From: Armatimonadota bacterium
GTDB taxonomy: Bacteria > Armatimonadota > DTGP01 > JAKQQT01
Assembly: GCA_036504095.1 (NCBI GenBank)
Contig: DASXVS010000080.1
Location: 124,001 to 188,000 of the forward strand
Reading direction: 5' to 3'
Length of the DNA: 64,000 bases
The number at the start of each line of letters is the position of its first letter. Within the stretch, counting starts at the first letter, position 1. The translations under genes were made by a program, and so were the position numbers. Below, one piece after another: positions 16,699-28,265 of this stretch. The notes under the pieces are model-generated. The model saw only the letters and a program-made list of their open reading frames with translations. It made no database searches and was not told where the DNA came from.

Positions 16699-18009
16699 AT
16701 GAGTTTTCTCCACTTGATTGAAGCGAAGCGCGACGGCAAGGCCTTCTCGCGCGAAATGATGGACGAGGCCGTCTCGGCATTCAATCCGGGCGCGACGGTT
16801 CCGGATTATCAGTTGGGGGCCTTCCTCATGGCCCTCTTCCTCAAGGGCATGACGCCGGAGGAAGTGCCGCTGCTCTCGTTCGCACTCCGCGATTCTGGCA
16901 CAGTCCTCACGTTCCCGGACGACCCGCGTCCAGTGGTGGACAAGCACTCAACGGGCGGAGTCGGCGACAAGGTCACGCTGCCTCTCGTTCCGCTTCTTGC
17001 CTGCCTCGGCTTCCGAGTGCCTATGGTCTCAGGGCGCGGACTCGGAATCACCGGAGGGACTCTGGACAAACTGGAATCGATCCCCGGCTTCAACGTTACG
17101 ATGAACGCCGCCCGGATCGTGGAGGTCGTCCAGGACGTCGGCGGGGTGATTTGCGGCGAGACTGGCGAACTGGCGCCCGCGGATGACGTCATGTACGCCC
17201 TGCGGGACGTCACGGGCACCGTGGACAGCATCCCGGTTACCACGGCTTCCATCCTCTCCAAGAAGCTTGCGGAAGGGCTGGATGCGCTCGTGCTGGACGC
17301 CAAGTTCGGAGCGGCGGCAATGACCAGGGACGCTGAGCAGGCCGAGGTGCTGGCGCAGGCCATGGTGGACCTGGGCAACGCGTGCGGCGTGAAGACCCGC
17401 GCGCTGATGACCTCGATGGACGCGCCGCTGGGAAGGTCCGCCGGAAACTGGGTAGAGGTGGTGGAAGCGGTCGCGTGTCTCGAGAACCGTGGGCCGGACG
17501 ACCTGCGTGATGTGGTCGTGGAATGCGCGGCCAGCCTGCTCGTGCAGACCGGCGTGGAAGAGGATCTGGCTCTCGCGCGACCCCGGGCGCTGACGTGTTT
17601 CGCTTCCGGCGCCCCGAGGGCGAAGTGGGATCAGATCATCGCGGCCCACGGCGCGGATGTGGGTGCGATGAATCATAAGCTGGAGCATCCGGTAACCGCT
17701 CCGTACACCCTGGAGGTCCAAGCGGACCGTTCAGGCTACATCTCATCGGTCGATGCCCGTCGGATAGGCGAGATTGTGCGCGACCTCGGTGCAGGCCGCT
17801 TCACGAAGGACGACGCTCTGGATTACGACGTGGGCGTTGACCGGTTGATGAAGCCCGGCGAACCCGTTCGGCCCGGCGACATTCTAGCGCGAGTACACGC
17901 CAGGACGGAAGAACAAGGCGCCGGAGGCGCGGGCCGACTCAAGGAGGCGTTCACGTTCTCCGATGAGCCGCCCCAGCCAAGCCCCCTGATTCTCAAGACC
18001 ATCACTTGA
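16699..18009 (+). CDS. pdp: pyrimidine-nucleoside (thymidine) phosphorylase
   Basis: This cytoplasmic enzyme reversibly phosphorolyses thymidine or uridine to the base and (deoxy)ribose 1-phosphate in nucleoside salvage. The 436-residue length matches the family. Visible motifs: the phosphate-binding segment DKHSTGGVGDKVTL, the family signature SGRGLGITGGTLDKLESIPG, TVDSIPVTTASILSKKLAEG and VLDAKFG. The C-terminal domain carries DVGVDRLMKPGEPVRPGD. Without a search I cannot separate Pdp from DeoA; the DKHSTGGVGDK form suits Pdp. Confidence 0.95.
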   Translation: MSFLHLIEAKRDGKAFSREMMDEAVSAFNPGATVPDYQLGAFLMALFLKGMTPEEVPLLSFALRDSGTVLTFPDDPRPVVDKHSTGGVGDKVTLPLVPLLACLGFRVPMVSGRGLGITGGTLDKLESIPGFNVTMNAARIVEVVQDVGGVICGETGELAPADDVMYALRDVTGTVDSIPVTTASILSKKLAEGLDALVLDAKFGAAAMTRDAEQAEVLAQAMVDLGNACGVKTRALMTSMDAPLGRSAGNWVEVVEAVACLENRGPDDLRDVVVECAASLLVQTGVEEDLALARPRALTCFASGAPRAKWDQIIAAHGADVGAMNHKLEHPVTAPYTLEVQADRSGYISSVDARRIGEIVRDLGAGRFTKDDALDYDVGVDRLMKPGEPVRPGDILARVHARTEEQGAGGAGRLKEAFTFSDEPPQPSPLILKTIT

Positions 18010-18019
18010 CCCGGTTGGT

Positions 18020-18051
18020 GGTTCGGGGCGCCCGCGTGAGCGCCCCAAACC
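18020..18051. terminator. hairpin after the phosphorylase gene
   Basis: GGTTCGGGGCGC (18020-18031) pairs with GCGCCCCAAACC (18040-18051), one mismatch, 8-base loop. It lies 11 bases past the phosphorylase stop and 35 bases before the convergent gene's end, so it can serve both directions. No U-tract. Confidence 0.6.
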
Positions 18052-18085
18052 GCATTGACTGTCTGGCCCTACCTAGATCGTCCGC

Positions 18086-19858
18086 TCAAGGGTTGGGGTC
18101 GAGGCCCGCGACTTTTCGCGCGACGTGAACCGCGTCCTCCAGGTCCGCCACCCGCCCCGTCGCGTCATAGTCGATGTCGTATCGGACGATATCCTCTACG
18201 GTTGCGTTGTTGAATCCGGCGGCTATGCGAAGCGCCGCAACAATGTCCGGCACCGTGTATGGGAGATCCACGGCGGTGACGGTGACGTTGTCCACCAGGA
18301 GGTCCGACGCGGCGCCCGTGGCGGGCGGAATCTCGATCAAGGCAACATCAAAGGGTTTGGCGGATGCGAAAGCCAGCCAGCCCATGGGCATCGTGCCGCC
18401 AATATACGCCCCGTGATTCGACGCCGAGCCCACAGGCGTCGTTGAAGTGCTCCCGCTATAGCCTGTGACCCTGATAGTGGTGGGCGTTTCCGTCTGATTG
18501 AAGTCCGCCGTGGCGTAATTGAAGGAGATCATCGTGAGCGGGCGCGAGAAATGGATTTCCAGAGCGGGGTTGTAGACGCTCCCCGGGTCCAGGTAATTGC
18601 CGTAGAAGAGCGGGAGGCGCCAGTGCGTTGTCGCATCGCTCTGAACCGAAAAACCGCCCGCGCCGGGGGTCGGCGAACTGAAGTCCGCCTTCAGGCCGCG
18701 GGACGTCTGGCTGAACGGCGTGGACGCCTGTTGCGCGTACAGGAGCGGGTCGCCTGTGTCGAAGTCGTATGTTACGCTCCTGGTATTGAGCGCGAAATTC
18801 GCCACAAGGGGCGCGTCGGCGCTGACGCTGAAGGTGTAGGCGGGCGCCTGACTGACCGGCGCGCCGTAGAGCGTCCAGCCCGTGAAGTTGAAGCCCGGGT
18901 TGGCCAGGGCGGTGACGGTTGCGCTCGATCCGCTGTTGTACACGCCATCACCGGCCGTTGCGCCGCCGTAGCCGGGTGAGGCGCTGGTGGTGACCGTGTA
19001 TGCAGGGACAAAGTTGGCGACGAGCGCGCGATCGCCGGCTGCCGGGAACGAATAGGGGACGAAAGTACTCACTTGGACCCCGTTTTCGGTCCAGTTCGAG
19101 AAGCCGAAACCGGCGTTTGCGGTCGCCTGGAGCGAGACCGTGGATCCGGCAGGGTAGGCCCCCGCGCCCGTTACCGAGCCCGCCCCCGACGGAGATGCGC
19201 TCGCCGAGATCGTGTAGGTCATCGCGTCGGAGGTGATCAGCGTAAAGGCGACGTCTCCGGGAACGTTCGACATCCGCCGATTGCCACCTCCGGCCGTGCC
19301 GCCGGTGATCACCTGGAAATGAGTGCCGTCGCTGCCGCTTGGCGCGGGCGTGCCGGTGGCGATCCCCCAACCGTTGGGGTACACGTGCTGGAACGCCTCG
19401 ATCTGAATCCAGTATTTGACGCCGCCAACAGCCTGGAATGGCGCCGGAAGGACGAATTTGTAGTCGTACATCGCCGTTCCGCCGAAAACGCCGGCGTACG
19501 TCGCCCCGGCATCGCCTCCGGCCAGATACTGCACCAGAGCGGGAGCGACCGCATCCGGCTCATTCACACCGGCGTACGACGACGTGGGGTAGATGCTGAT
19601 CTGGAAATCGACCACCGGCTGAGGGCCCCACAGCCCGTTCAGCGTATCGCCGCCGCGCCAGTCGATTTCCGTAATGGCATGGCTGCCCGGCAGCACGAAG
19701 CTATCGTAGACCCAGAAATCGCCGTCCATACCGTCAGGGGCGAGAAACGAGCAGGGAATCAGTCCCCCACCCGGGTTCGGCGCTTGCTGGAACAAGACCG
19801 CCGCATGGGCGCTCAGGCACCAGAGGGCTACAACAACCATGGCACGCAGTTTCTTCAT
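18086..19858 (-). CDS. secreted protein with two bacterial-repeat (InlB-type) domains and dockerin-like C-terminus
   Basis: The 590-residue product has a signal peptide (MVVVALWCLSAHA). The N-terminal ~180 residues form a beta-rich domain (DFWVYDSFVLPGSHAITEIDW). Two ~75-residue repeats follow, each of the form YTI(S)ASASP..GAG, G.Y.AGS.V.(L)QA.ANPGF.F.NWT..G, VANF, like the extracellular bacterial-repeat domains of Gram-positive and Armatimonadota surface proteins. A beta-sandwich follows (FDTGDPLLYAQQ through DLLVDNVTVTAV). The last ~55 residues are dockerin-like (ALRIAAGF, then DLEDAVHVARKVAGLDPNP). No catalytic site is seen; probably an exported binding protein. Confidence 0.82.
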   Translation of the reverse strand: MKKLRAMVVVALWCLSAHAAVLFQQAPNPGGGLIPCSFLAPDGMDGDFWVYDSFVLPGSHAITEIDWRGGDTLNGLWGPQPVVDFQISIYPTSSYAGVNEPDAVAPALVQYLAGGDAGATYAGVFGGTAMYDYKFVLPAPFQAVGGVKYWIQIEAFQHVYPNGWGIATGTPAPSGSDGTHFQVITGGTAGGGNRRMSNVPGDVAFTLITSDAMTYTISASASPSGAGSVTGAGAYPAGSTVSLQATANAGFGFSNWTENGVQVSTFVPYSFPAAGDRALVANFVPAYTVTTSASPGYGGATAGDGVYNSGSSATVTALANPGFNFTGWTLYGAPVSQAPAYTFSVSADAPLVANFALNTRSVTYDFDTGDPLLYAQQASTPFSQTSRGLKADFSSPTPGAGGFSVQSDATTHWRLPLFYGNYLDPGSVYNPALEIHFSRPLTMISFNYATADFNQTETPTTIRVTGYSGSTSTTPVGSASNHGAYIGGTMPMGWLAFASAKPFDVALIEIPPATGAASDLLVDNVTVTAVDLPYTVPDIVAALRIAAGFNNATVEDIVRYDIDYDATGRVADLEDAVHVARKVAGLDPNP

Positions 19859-20156
19859 TGAGACTCTCCCTCATCGATGCAGCTTTCAACGCACAAAGCC
19901 GCGCGGCCCGGCGCTGTTTTCGCACCGGGCGCGGATGGCGAATCGAATTATCTATCGTATGTGAATCGACCGCAGTCAGGGAACTGGTCGTCCATGGCGC
20001 GGCCGTCGGGTTAGTCTCGGCTGCACTGGAAGTGCCCGCGGATATTGGCCAATTTTAGATTGGAGGCCGCACTTCCGGCCACACGAATGCCGGCGATTGT
20101 CCCGGCTCACTCTGAACGCGGCTTCGTGGCCCGGATCGATGGGTAAACATACGGTT
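19859..20156. other. divergent intergenic region
   Basis: About 300 bases between the leftward secreted-protein gene and the rightward YjbR-like gene. The leftward GGGAGAG ribosome-binding site is clear. I see no strong promoter pair, only an AT-rich patch near 19948-19960, and no repeat or RNA gene. Confidence 0.5.
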
Positions 20157-20561
20157 ATGGCAACACAAGACGATGTCCGGCGGATCTGCGCAAGCCTTCC
20201 CGGGGCAACGGAAGGTCAGGGACGTTTCGGCTTCTCGGTGGAGGTCAAAGGCAGGGCGAAGGGCTTCGTCTGGTCGTGGGCGGAACGCGTGCAGCCCAGG
20301 ATGGCCCGCGTTCCGAATGACGGTGTGCTCGCAGTACTCGTCCCCGACCTTACGACCAAGGAGATCATCCTGAGCCTGGATTCCGACGCGTTCTTCACGG
20401 AGCCACACTACAACGGCTTCCCGGCCGTTCTGGTGCGGCTTGAAGCGATTGCGCCCGAGGAACTCGAGGGCCTGCTCATCGACGCCTGGCGCTGCAAGGC
20501 CCCACCCACACTGGTCAGGCAGTACGACGAAGTCCGAAGCATCGCCTCGTCAGACCCGTAG
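20157..20561 (+). CDS. MmcQ/YjbR family protein
   Basis: The 134-residue product fits the MmcQ/YjbR family of CyaY-like fold proteins, sometimes described as DNA-binding. It starts MATQDDVRRICASLPGATEG, the usual YjbR opening. A central strand pair follows (GRFGFSVEVKGRAKGFVWSW), then ILSLDSDAFFTEPHYNGFPAVLVRLEAIAPEEL and a C-terminal ..LIDAWRCKAPPTLVRQYD helix. The ATG at 20157 was chosen over the longer frame because it gives the canonical N-terminus. Molecular role is uncertain. Confidence 0.88.
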   Translation: MATQDDVRRICASLPGATEGQGRFGFSVEVKGRAKGFVWSWAERVQPRMARVPNDGVLAVLVPDLTTKEIILSLDSDAFFTEPHYNGFPAVLVRLEAIAPEELEGLLIDAWRCKAPPTLVRQYDEVRSIASSDP

Positions 20562-20613
20562 ACCTAGCGGGCGCGTTAGGTCGCTTAGCTACCCGGGCGC
20601 GGCGGCGATCTGT

Positions 20614-20952
20614 CTATCGGCCGGTGAGCTGGTCCAGTTCGGAGAGGATCGACGAGAGCGCTTCATCGGTTACGGCTCCGATCCTTCTGAGAAACCGAGA
20701 ACGGTCCAGTGCGCGAGTCTGGAATACCATCGCGACGGACGGTAAGTTGAGACCATTTGAAAGTGTCGGCTCCACGCGGACGCTGGCAGGGAAGCGAAGA
20801 GCAGCGAGTTGGGAAGTCAGGAGTACAATCAACACCAGCGGTGAGCCTTGCCCATAGGCGGTGTCCTGAATCACAACAGCCGGGCGCTCGCCCGATTGTT
20901 CCCTGCCACCTGAGAACGGCAGGGCGACCATCCAGACGTCGCCCCTCTGCAC
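20614..20952 (-). CDS. mazF: MazF/PemK family mRNA interferase toxin
   Basis: MazF toxins cut mRNA at short sequences and slow growth when their antitoxin is lost. The 112-residue product shows the fold's landmarks: QRGDVWMVALPF with the conserved RGD-like start, RPAVVIQDTAYG, a central LIVLLTSQL...VRVEP and AMVFQTRALDRSRF, ending in EALSSILSELDQL. Start is GTG, placed directly after the antitoxin stop (TAA at 20955-20953, GTG at 20952), so translation is coupled. It is convergent with the YjbR-like gene. Confidence 0.93.
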   Translation of the reverse strand: MQRGDVWMVALPFSGGREQSGERPAVVIQDTAYGQGSPLVLIVLLTSQLAALRFPASVRVEPTLSNGLNLPSVAMVFQTRALDRSRFLRRIGAVTDEALSSILSELDQLTGR

Positions 20953-21165
20953 TTAACGAGCCTCCAGCGAGGACTCAAAGAACAAGAGATCTGCGTCCGA
21001 AGCGCGCTCGAGCGCATCGAACTCGTCCTTGAGGTCATCGGGGATTGGCGGGAAATGGGCGCGCAACGCGTCCAGCAATAAGGAATCTGGTGTTCCGCCC
21101 GACTTGCGTGCAACTCCGCTCACGAATTCGGCGATGTCATCCGGTATGGTGAGAGTCATACTCAT
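20953..21165 (-). CDS. antitoxin of the MazF-type pair
   Basis: The 70-residue acidic protein sits directly upstream of the toxin with no gap, the usual order for such pairs. The N-terminus MSMTLTIPDDIAEFV looks like a ribbon-helix-helix DNA-binding strand and helix. The C-terminal half (PIPDDLKDEFDALERASDADLLFFESSLEAR) is acidic and likely wraps the toxin. The ATG at 21165 has GGGGG about 6-8 bases upstream. Antitoxins normally repress their own operon; the candidate promoter lies at 21224-21232. Confidence 0.85.
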   Translation of the reverse strand: MSMTLTIPDDIAEFVSGVARKSGGTPDSLLLDALRAHFPPIPDDLKDEFDALERASDADLLFFESSLEAR

Positions 21166-21223
21166 GTTGCCCCCCTGCGGGATTGCGCCTGGCACTCAGG
21201 CTCCCGCTTAGCCTCCTGCGCTG

Positions 21224-21232
21224 ATTATACCA
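21224..21232 (-). promoter_or_regulatory. extended -10 promoter of the toxin-antitoxin operon
   Basis: Read leftward, TGGTATAAT is a perfect extended -10. It begins 3 bases past the uvrA stop, so any -35 contact falls inside uvrA. An imperfect inverted repeat AGGCT/AGCCT sits in the leader (about 21198-21214) and could be an operator. Confidence 0.6.
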
Positions 21233-21234
21233 CG

Positions 21235-24084
<2,850 letters not shown>

Positions 24085-24229
24085 GTGAGTTCCCCCCGAG
24101 CCATGTTACACCGGTGGGCAACGGATGGTTGCCCCGAACAAGTGTACGGTAATTCTAGCACGCCGGGGCTCCGGCGGGAAATCGCCTCGCCGTCTTGACA
24201 AACGGAGGCCCAGGCCCGGTCAGCCCTGC

Positions 24230-24259
24230 TTGCCCGCCAGATGCCGTCTGTGGTAAGAT
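24230..24259 (+). promoter_or_regulatory. candidate promoter of the S74-domain gene
   Basis: TTGCCC (24230-24235) and TAAGAT (24254-24259) are 18 bases apart, and TGG precedes TAAGAT, giving an extended -10. It lies about 95 bases before the start codon. Confidence 0.45.
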
Positions 24260-24351
24260 TTCGGTCAGATGCCGCGAACGCCGTGCCGGTCCGTGGTACG
24301 CCGGGACGACCTCATCGCGACCCGTCTGGGCGCTGCAACAAGGAGATCCTG

Positions 24352-25932
24352 ATGAAACATCCGCCTTTTCTCGTGGTTCTGTCCCTGACGCTGAGCATGG
24401 CGATAGAGCCGCCCGCCGGAGCGATACCCACTTCGATTCCGATTCAGGCCGTGGTCCAGAACGCCGCGGGAGTTCCCGTCAACGGAACGCGTTCCGTCAC
24501 GTTTCTGCTCTACGAAGGTCAGAACGATATCGCCCCGTTCTGGTCGGAAACACAGACGCTGGATATCCAGAAAGGACAGCTCACGACGATGCTGGGGAAG
24601 GTCACGCCCATGGCCCTTCCGCTCACGGGGAGTGCCTTCCTCGGAATCCGCATCGGGACCGACCCCGAGATGACGCCGCGGCTGCCTATGGGCGCCGCGC
24701 CCTTTGCCCTCGCCCTACCAAACGTCTTCACCACCGCCCAGGGGGACATCGGAATCGGCAATATCCATCCGATCTATGCCCTGGATATCCGGGATGAGCA
24801 GGCAGTTACGCGCCTGACGTCCACCAACACGATGCAGGGCTCGATCATCGAGTTGCGCAACGAATCGGACAACATCCAGGAGACGGTGGGCGCCATCAAT
24901 TTTGTGAACCATTTCGGCACGTACGCCGGGCAGGTGGCATATGTTGAGGACATGGCGAACGCCACGCTCAACTTCAAAGTTGCCGGCGCAGAGCGTATGA
25001 CCGTTGGTCCGAACAGGATGAACCTGACCGCGGTTCACCCGAACGGCTTCTCGATCGAGATGGAGAACGATGGCCCGCCACCGATCACTCGGATCGGCTC
25101 GCTTGGCTTCTGGCAGAAGGGGACGAAACATGGCGAAATCGCGTATCCGTTAGCCGGGAAGGTCAATGACGGCATGGCGTTCACGGCCGGAACGACGGAA
25201 CGGGCCCGGCTCACTCAGGCAGGCCTGCTTGGGCTGGGCACCGCGGACCCGCAATATGCACTCGACGTCGTTTCCCCCGGCCAGGGCGTCGTCCGCCTCC
25301 AGAGCCAGAACGCCGGGTACGGCTCGACGCTTGAACTCCGCAATAACACGCCAACGCAATCAATGGTCGGAGCTGTGAATTTTGTTTCGAAGGACGGCTC
25401 GTACGCGGGCCAGATCGGCTACTCAACCTCCAACGCCATGTCGTTGCGTACGAACAGCACGGACCGGGTCTGGATTGACAGCGAGGGCAGGGTGGGCATC
25501 GGATTGGCCGTCCCCGCATATCCGCTGGACGTTCAGGGCGATATCAACGCGCGCGGTTCGGTCCGCGCCAATGGCGTTTCTCTCACTTCCGACGCAACGT
25601 ACAAGGCGAACGTCCGGGAAATCCCGGACGGGCTGAAGACTGTGCTGGGCCTCAGGGGCGTACTGTTCGAATGGAACCGGGCCGCATTCCCTTCCCAGGG
25701 CTTTCCGGAAGGGACAAAGGTCGGTCTCATCGCCCAGGAGGTGGAGCGGGTCCTGCCGCAGGTGGTTCAGACCGATGAGACCGGCCACAGATCGGTAGAG
25801 TACCAGAACATCATCCCGGTCCTGGTTGAGGCGATCAAATCGCAGCAAAGGGAGATAGGTGATAGGGACGCGCGGATCAGGGCACTGGAGGATCGCATGG
25901 CGCGACTGGAGCGCACCGTGGCCGAGCGATAG
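24352..25932 (+). CDS. secreted tail-fibre-like protein with C-terminal S74 intramolecular chaperone domain
   Basis: The 526-residue protein has a signal peptide (FLVVLSLTLSMAIEPPAGA) and AGGAGA before the ATG. An N-terminal ~100-residue domain (VVQNAAGVPVNGTRSVTFLLYEG) is followed by fibre repeats of the type GIGNIHPIYALDI, GLGTADPQYALDV and GIGLAVPAYPLDVQGDINARGSVRANG, common in phage tail fibres. The last ~125 residues match the S74 chaperone: SDATYKANVREIPDGLKTV with the Ser/Lys expected for self-cleavage, VGLIAQEVERVLPQVV, VEYQNIIPVLVEAIK and a terminal coiled coil (IRALEDRMARLERTV). S74 domains promote trimerisation then cut themselves off. No phage genes are nearby, so this looks like a cellular surface fibre. 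Confidence 0.88.
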   Translation: MKHPPFLVVLSLTLSMAIEPPAGAIPTSIPIQAVVQNAAGVPVNGTRSVTFLLYEGQNDIAPFWSETQTLDIQKGQLTTMLGKVTPMALPLTGSAFLGIRIGTDPEMTPRLPMGAAPFALALPNVFTTAQGDIGIGNIHPIYALDIRDEQAVTRLTSTNTMQGSIIELRNESDNIQETVGAINFVNHFGTYAGQVAYVEDMANATLNFKVAGAERMTVGPNRMNLTAVHPNGFSIEMENDGPPPITRIGSLGFWQKGTKHGEIAYPLAGKVNDGMAFTAGTTERARLTQAGLLGLGTADPQYALDVVSPGQGVVRLQSQNAGYGSTLELRNNTPTQSMVGAVNFVSKDGSYAGQIGYSTSNAMSLRTNSTDRVWIDSEGRVGIGLAVPAYPLDVQGDINARGSVRANGVSLTSDATYKANVREIPDGLKTVLGLRGVLFEWNRAAFPSQGFPEGTKVGLIAQEVERVLPQVVQTDETGHRSVEYQNIIPVLVEAIKSQQREIGDRDARIRALEDRMARLERTVAER

Positions 25933-26055
25933 CGGGCAGGCTCTTGACCTGACCCGGCGGGAAAATCGGTACCTATGGCCCATGCGCTCCCACGGAACTC
26001 CGTGCACACTGAAGGATGGGATATTCCCAGAATCCATCGGGAGGAGCGTCGCTCA

Positions 26056-26658
26056 ATGTCGGCAAATCGGTCTCGATTAGTCAGGGCGCTGATCACCTTA
26101 GGATTGGGCGCCACGCTTTGCTCGTCGGCTAGCGCCGACATGGGCGTTCCCATGCTCGCCCTCGTCTGGCCGGCATCCTGGCTGCTGCTCATTCCGGTCG
26201 TTTTTCTGGAGGCGTGGGTGGCCACGCGGGTTTTAGCGGTCCAGTACCGCGAGGGCGTCCGGTTGGCAACGGCAGCCAACCTGTTCTCCACTATCCTCGG
26301 AATACCAGTTACGTGGGTGATACTGCTGGTCTTGGGCGGACTGCTCGGCCCGGCTCTCGGGACGGATCCACATGGCCAGATGGCGCGCGCCGCTGCAAGC
26401 GTACTGTCCTGCCCTTGGGTTTTCCCGGACGATCCGGATCGTGGATGGCAGGGCTGGATGGTCATCGTTGCCGCCATGATCCTATGCATGCCGTTTTGCC
26501 TTATGTCGGTCGCCGTCGAAGCAAGTGTTGTCAGGAAAGGCGTTTCGCTTGCCCTGCTCCCGGGTGTCAGGCGCTGGGCGTGGCAGGCGAATCTGCTCTC
26601 GTACGGCCTCATCGAGGTCTGGCTGGGAGTCCTGCTGGTTCTGGCGCTGAGGAAGTGA
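26056..26658 (+). CDS. multi-pass membrane protein, unknown function
   Basis: The 200-residue product has a signal-like first segment (VRALITLGLGATLCSSASA). Four or so hydrophobic helices follow: MLALVWPASWLLLIPVVFLEAWVA, FSTILGIPVTWVILLVLGGLLG, WMVIVAAMILCMPFCLMSVAVEA and LLSYGLIEVWLGVLLVLAL. A basic stretch (LLPGVRRWAWQANL) precedes the last helix. No conserved family is recognised. GGAGG lies about 12 bases before the ATG at 26056, slightly far. It follows the S74 gene by 120 bases. Confidence 0.75.
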   Translation: MSANRSRLVRALITLGLGATLCSSASADMGVPMLALVWPASWLLLIPVVFLEAWVATRVLAVQYREGVRLATAANLFSTILGIPVTWVILLVLGGLLGPALGTDPHGQMARAAASVLSCPWVFPDDPDRGWQGWMVIVAAMILCMPFCLMSVAVEASVVRKGVSLALLPGVRRWAWQANLLSYGLIEVWLGVLLVLALRK

Positions 26659-26754
26659 AGGGTTTTTCCGCCCGCTGCGTCAAACTTCATGTTGGCACGG
26701 TACCGAACCGAGGACGAAGTCTCTCACGTCTACCTCATACGAAAGGGCTCGAAG

Positions 26755-28047
26755 ATGAACCGATGCAAGACCCTCCTGGCCTCCGCTCTGTTGCTGACAG
26801 CCTGCTCCCAGCCCGTCCACGCAGACGTACAGGCGTGGGAAATCACCATAGAGAAGGGCAATGCGTCCCTCCGCCAGAACCACATTGCCGAGGCCGAAAA
26901 GCTCTTCAGGCTGGCGCTGAAGCAGGCCGAAGCCACCAAAGACCCGATGAGCATAGCGGTGACCGCGAACAACGTCGGCGAAGTGCTGTATCGCCAGAAG
27001 CACTATGCTCAGGCGGAGCCGTTCTACAGGCGGTCGCTTCAACTCAAGGAGAAAGCGCTTGGTAAGGATGACCGCGCGCTCGCTTCGGTCCTTGGGGCGC
27101 TGGCCGATACCCTGGCGGGAGAAGGTAAGAAAACCGAAGCCGGGCAATTGCGGTCCAGGGCCTCCGCGCTGCTTGGACCCAAGCCGACACTGAGTCAAGA
27201 GCAGAAAGATAAATGGCAGTCACTGAGCGATGCCGGCAAGAAGGCTGTCCTTGGCAATAACCTCGCGGAGGCAGACCGCCTTCACACGGCGGCGCTCGCG
27301 ATAGTCGACAAGGCGGACCCAAACGGCTTACGACGCGCGGTTAGCCTGCAGTGTCTCGGCGAAATCGCGCTGAAGCGGAAGGACTACGCGGTCGCGGAAC
27401 GCCTTCTGACTCAGGCTCTGGACCTCAAGCTGCGAATACCCGACTCGAAATCCACCGCGGCCATCACCATGGGGCATCTGGCCGGCTTGTATTATTCCAC
27501 CGGGAAGGTCGAAAAATGCATCGAGTACCAGAAGAACGCTATCTGGCTTTTCGAGGATAGTGAGGGCAAGGAAGCCAAGAACACGGTAATCGCACTGGAG
27601 AACCTGGCGGTGACGTATCAGGACCTGAAGCGCGCCGCGGATGAAGAGCCGCTGCTCAAGCGTCTTCTGGCGATCACCGAAAAACAGAAAGGCATGAATT
27701 CTGTTGAAGCGGCGGATCGTCGGACGATGCTCGCGGCGATACTCGTGGATCAGGGCAAACTGACGGAGGCATTCCCGCTTCTGACTGAATCGGTCTCCGC
27801 CTACGATGCTCTGCACTCCAAGGCGAGTCAGCATACCGCACGCGCGCTCGACCTGCTTGCTCTGTGCTATGCCCGGAAGGCCGATTGGGAAAGCGCTCTG
27901 CCCGCAATGCGCCGCGCCGTGGTCGATTACGAAACGGTGTACGGCAAGGACGATCCGCAGGCAAGAGGCGCAAATGACGACCTGAAGCGGATGGAGGCGG
28001 ACGCCAAACTCCCGCCCCCACCGATATCTGCGAAACCCAAGCAGTGA
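26755..28047 (+). CDS. TPR-repeat lipoprotein
   Basis: The 430-residue product begins with a lipoprotein signal, LLASALLLTAC, with Cys at about residue 17. The rest is tetratricopeptide repeats of the 42-residue kinesin-light-chain type. Examples: AEKLFRLALKQAEATKDP, YAQAEPFYRRSLQLKEKALGKDD, YAVAERLLTQALDLKLRI, DEEPLLKRLLAITEKQKG and WESALPAMRRAVVDYETVYGKDDPQA. Such repeats bind protein partners; this one would act at the periplasmic face of a membrane. The C-terminus is Pro/Lys rich. It is unrelated in sequence layout to the TPR region fused to YidC. Confidence 0.85.
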   Translation: MNRCKTLLASALLLTACSQPVHADVQAWEITIEKGNASLRQNHIAEAEKLFRLALKQAEATKDPMSIAVTANNVGEVLYRQKHYAQAEPFYRRSLQLKEKALGKDDRALASVLGALADTLAGEGKKTEAGQLRSRASALLGPKPTLSQEQKDKWQSLSDAGKKAVLGNNLAEADRLHTAALAIVDKADPNGLRRAVSLQCLGEIALKRKDYAVAERLLTQALDLKLRIPDSKSTAAITMGHLAGLYYSTGKVEKCIEYQKNAIWLFEDSEGKEAKNTVIALENLAVTYQDLKRAADEEPLLKRLLAITEKQKGMNSVEAADRRTMLAAILVDQGKLTEAFPLLTESVSAYDALHSKASQHTARALDLLALCYARKADWESALPAMRRAVVDYETVYGKDDPQARGANDDLKRMEADAKLPPPPISAKPKQ

Positions 28048-28051
28048 CCGT

Positions 28052-28234
28052 TTGCGAAACGCCGACCCGACGATCCCGGGCTGGATGTGGATTACGCCGC
28101 TGGACAAAGCGCGCGAAGGCGAGCGGGGCGACCGGCCGCGTATTCGCGAGATCGTCGAGGCAGCGGTGCGCAGCGAACGGACTCCAGCGTTCAACCACAA
28201 GTCCGGCCACCCGAAGAGCCGGCGACATCACTGA
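28052..28234 (+). CDS. possible small protein or gene remnant
   Basis: A 60-codon frame opens with TTG at 28052, five bases after the TPR gene stop. It reads RNADPTIPGWMWITPLDKAR, then a basic Arg/Glu-rich helix and a terminal HKSGHPKSRRHH. No ribosome-binding site is evident. The composition looks protein-like, but no family is recognised. It may be the end of a decayed gene. Confidence 0.25.
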   Translation: MRNADPTIPGWMWITPLDKAREGERGDRPRIREIVEAAVRSERTPAFNHKSGHPKSRRHH

Positions 28235-28265
28235 GAGCCAAGCAGCCCTCAGATAGGAGCGTAAC

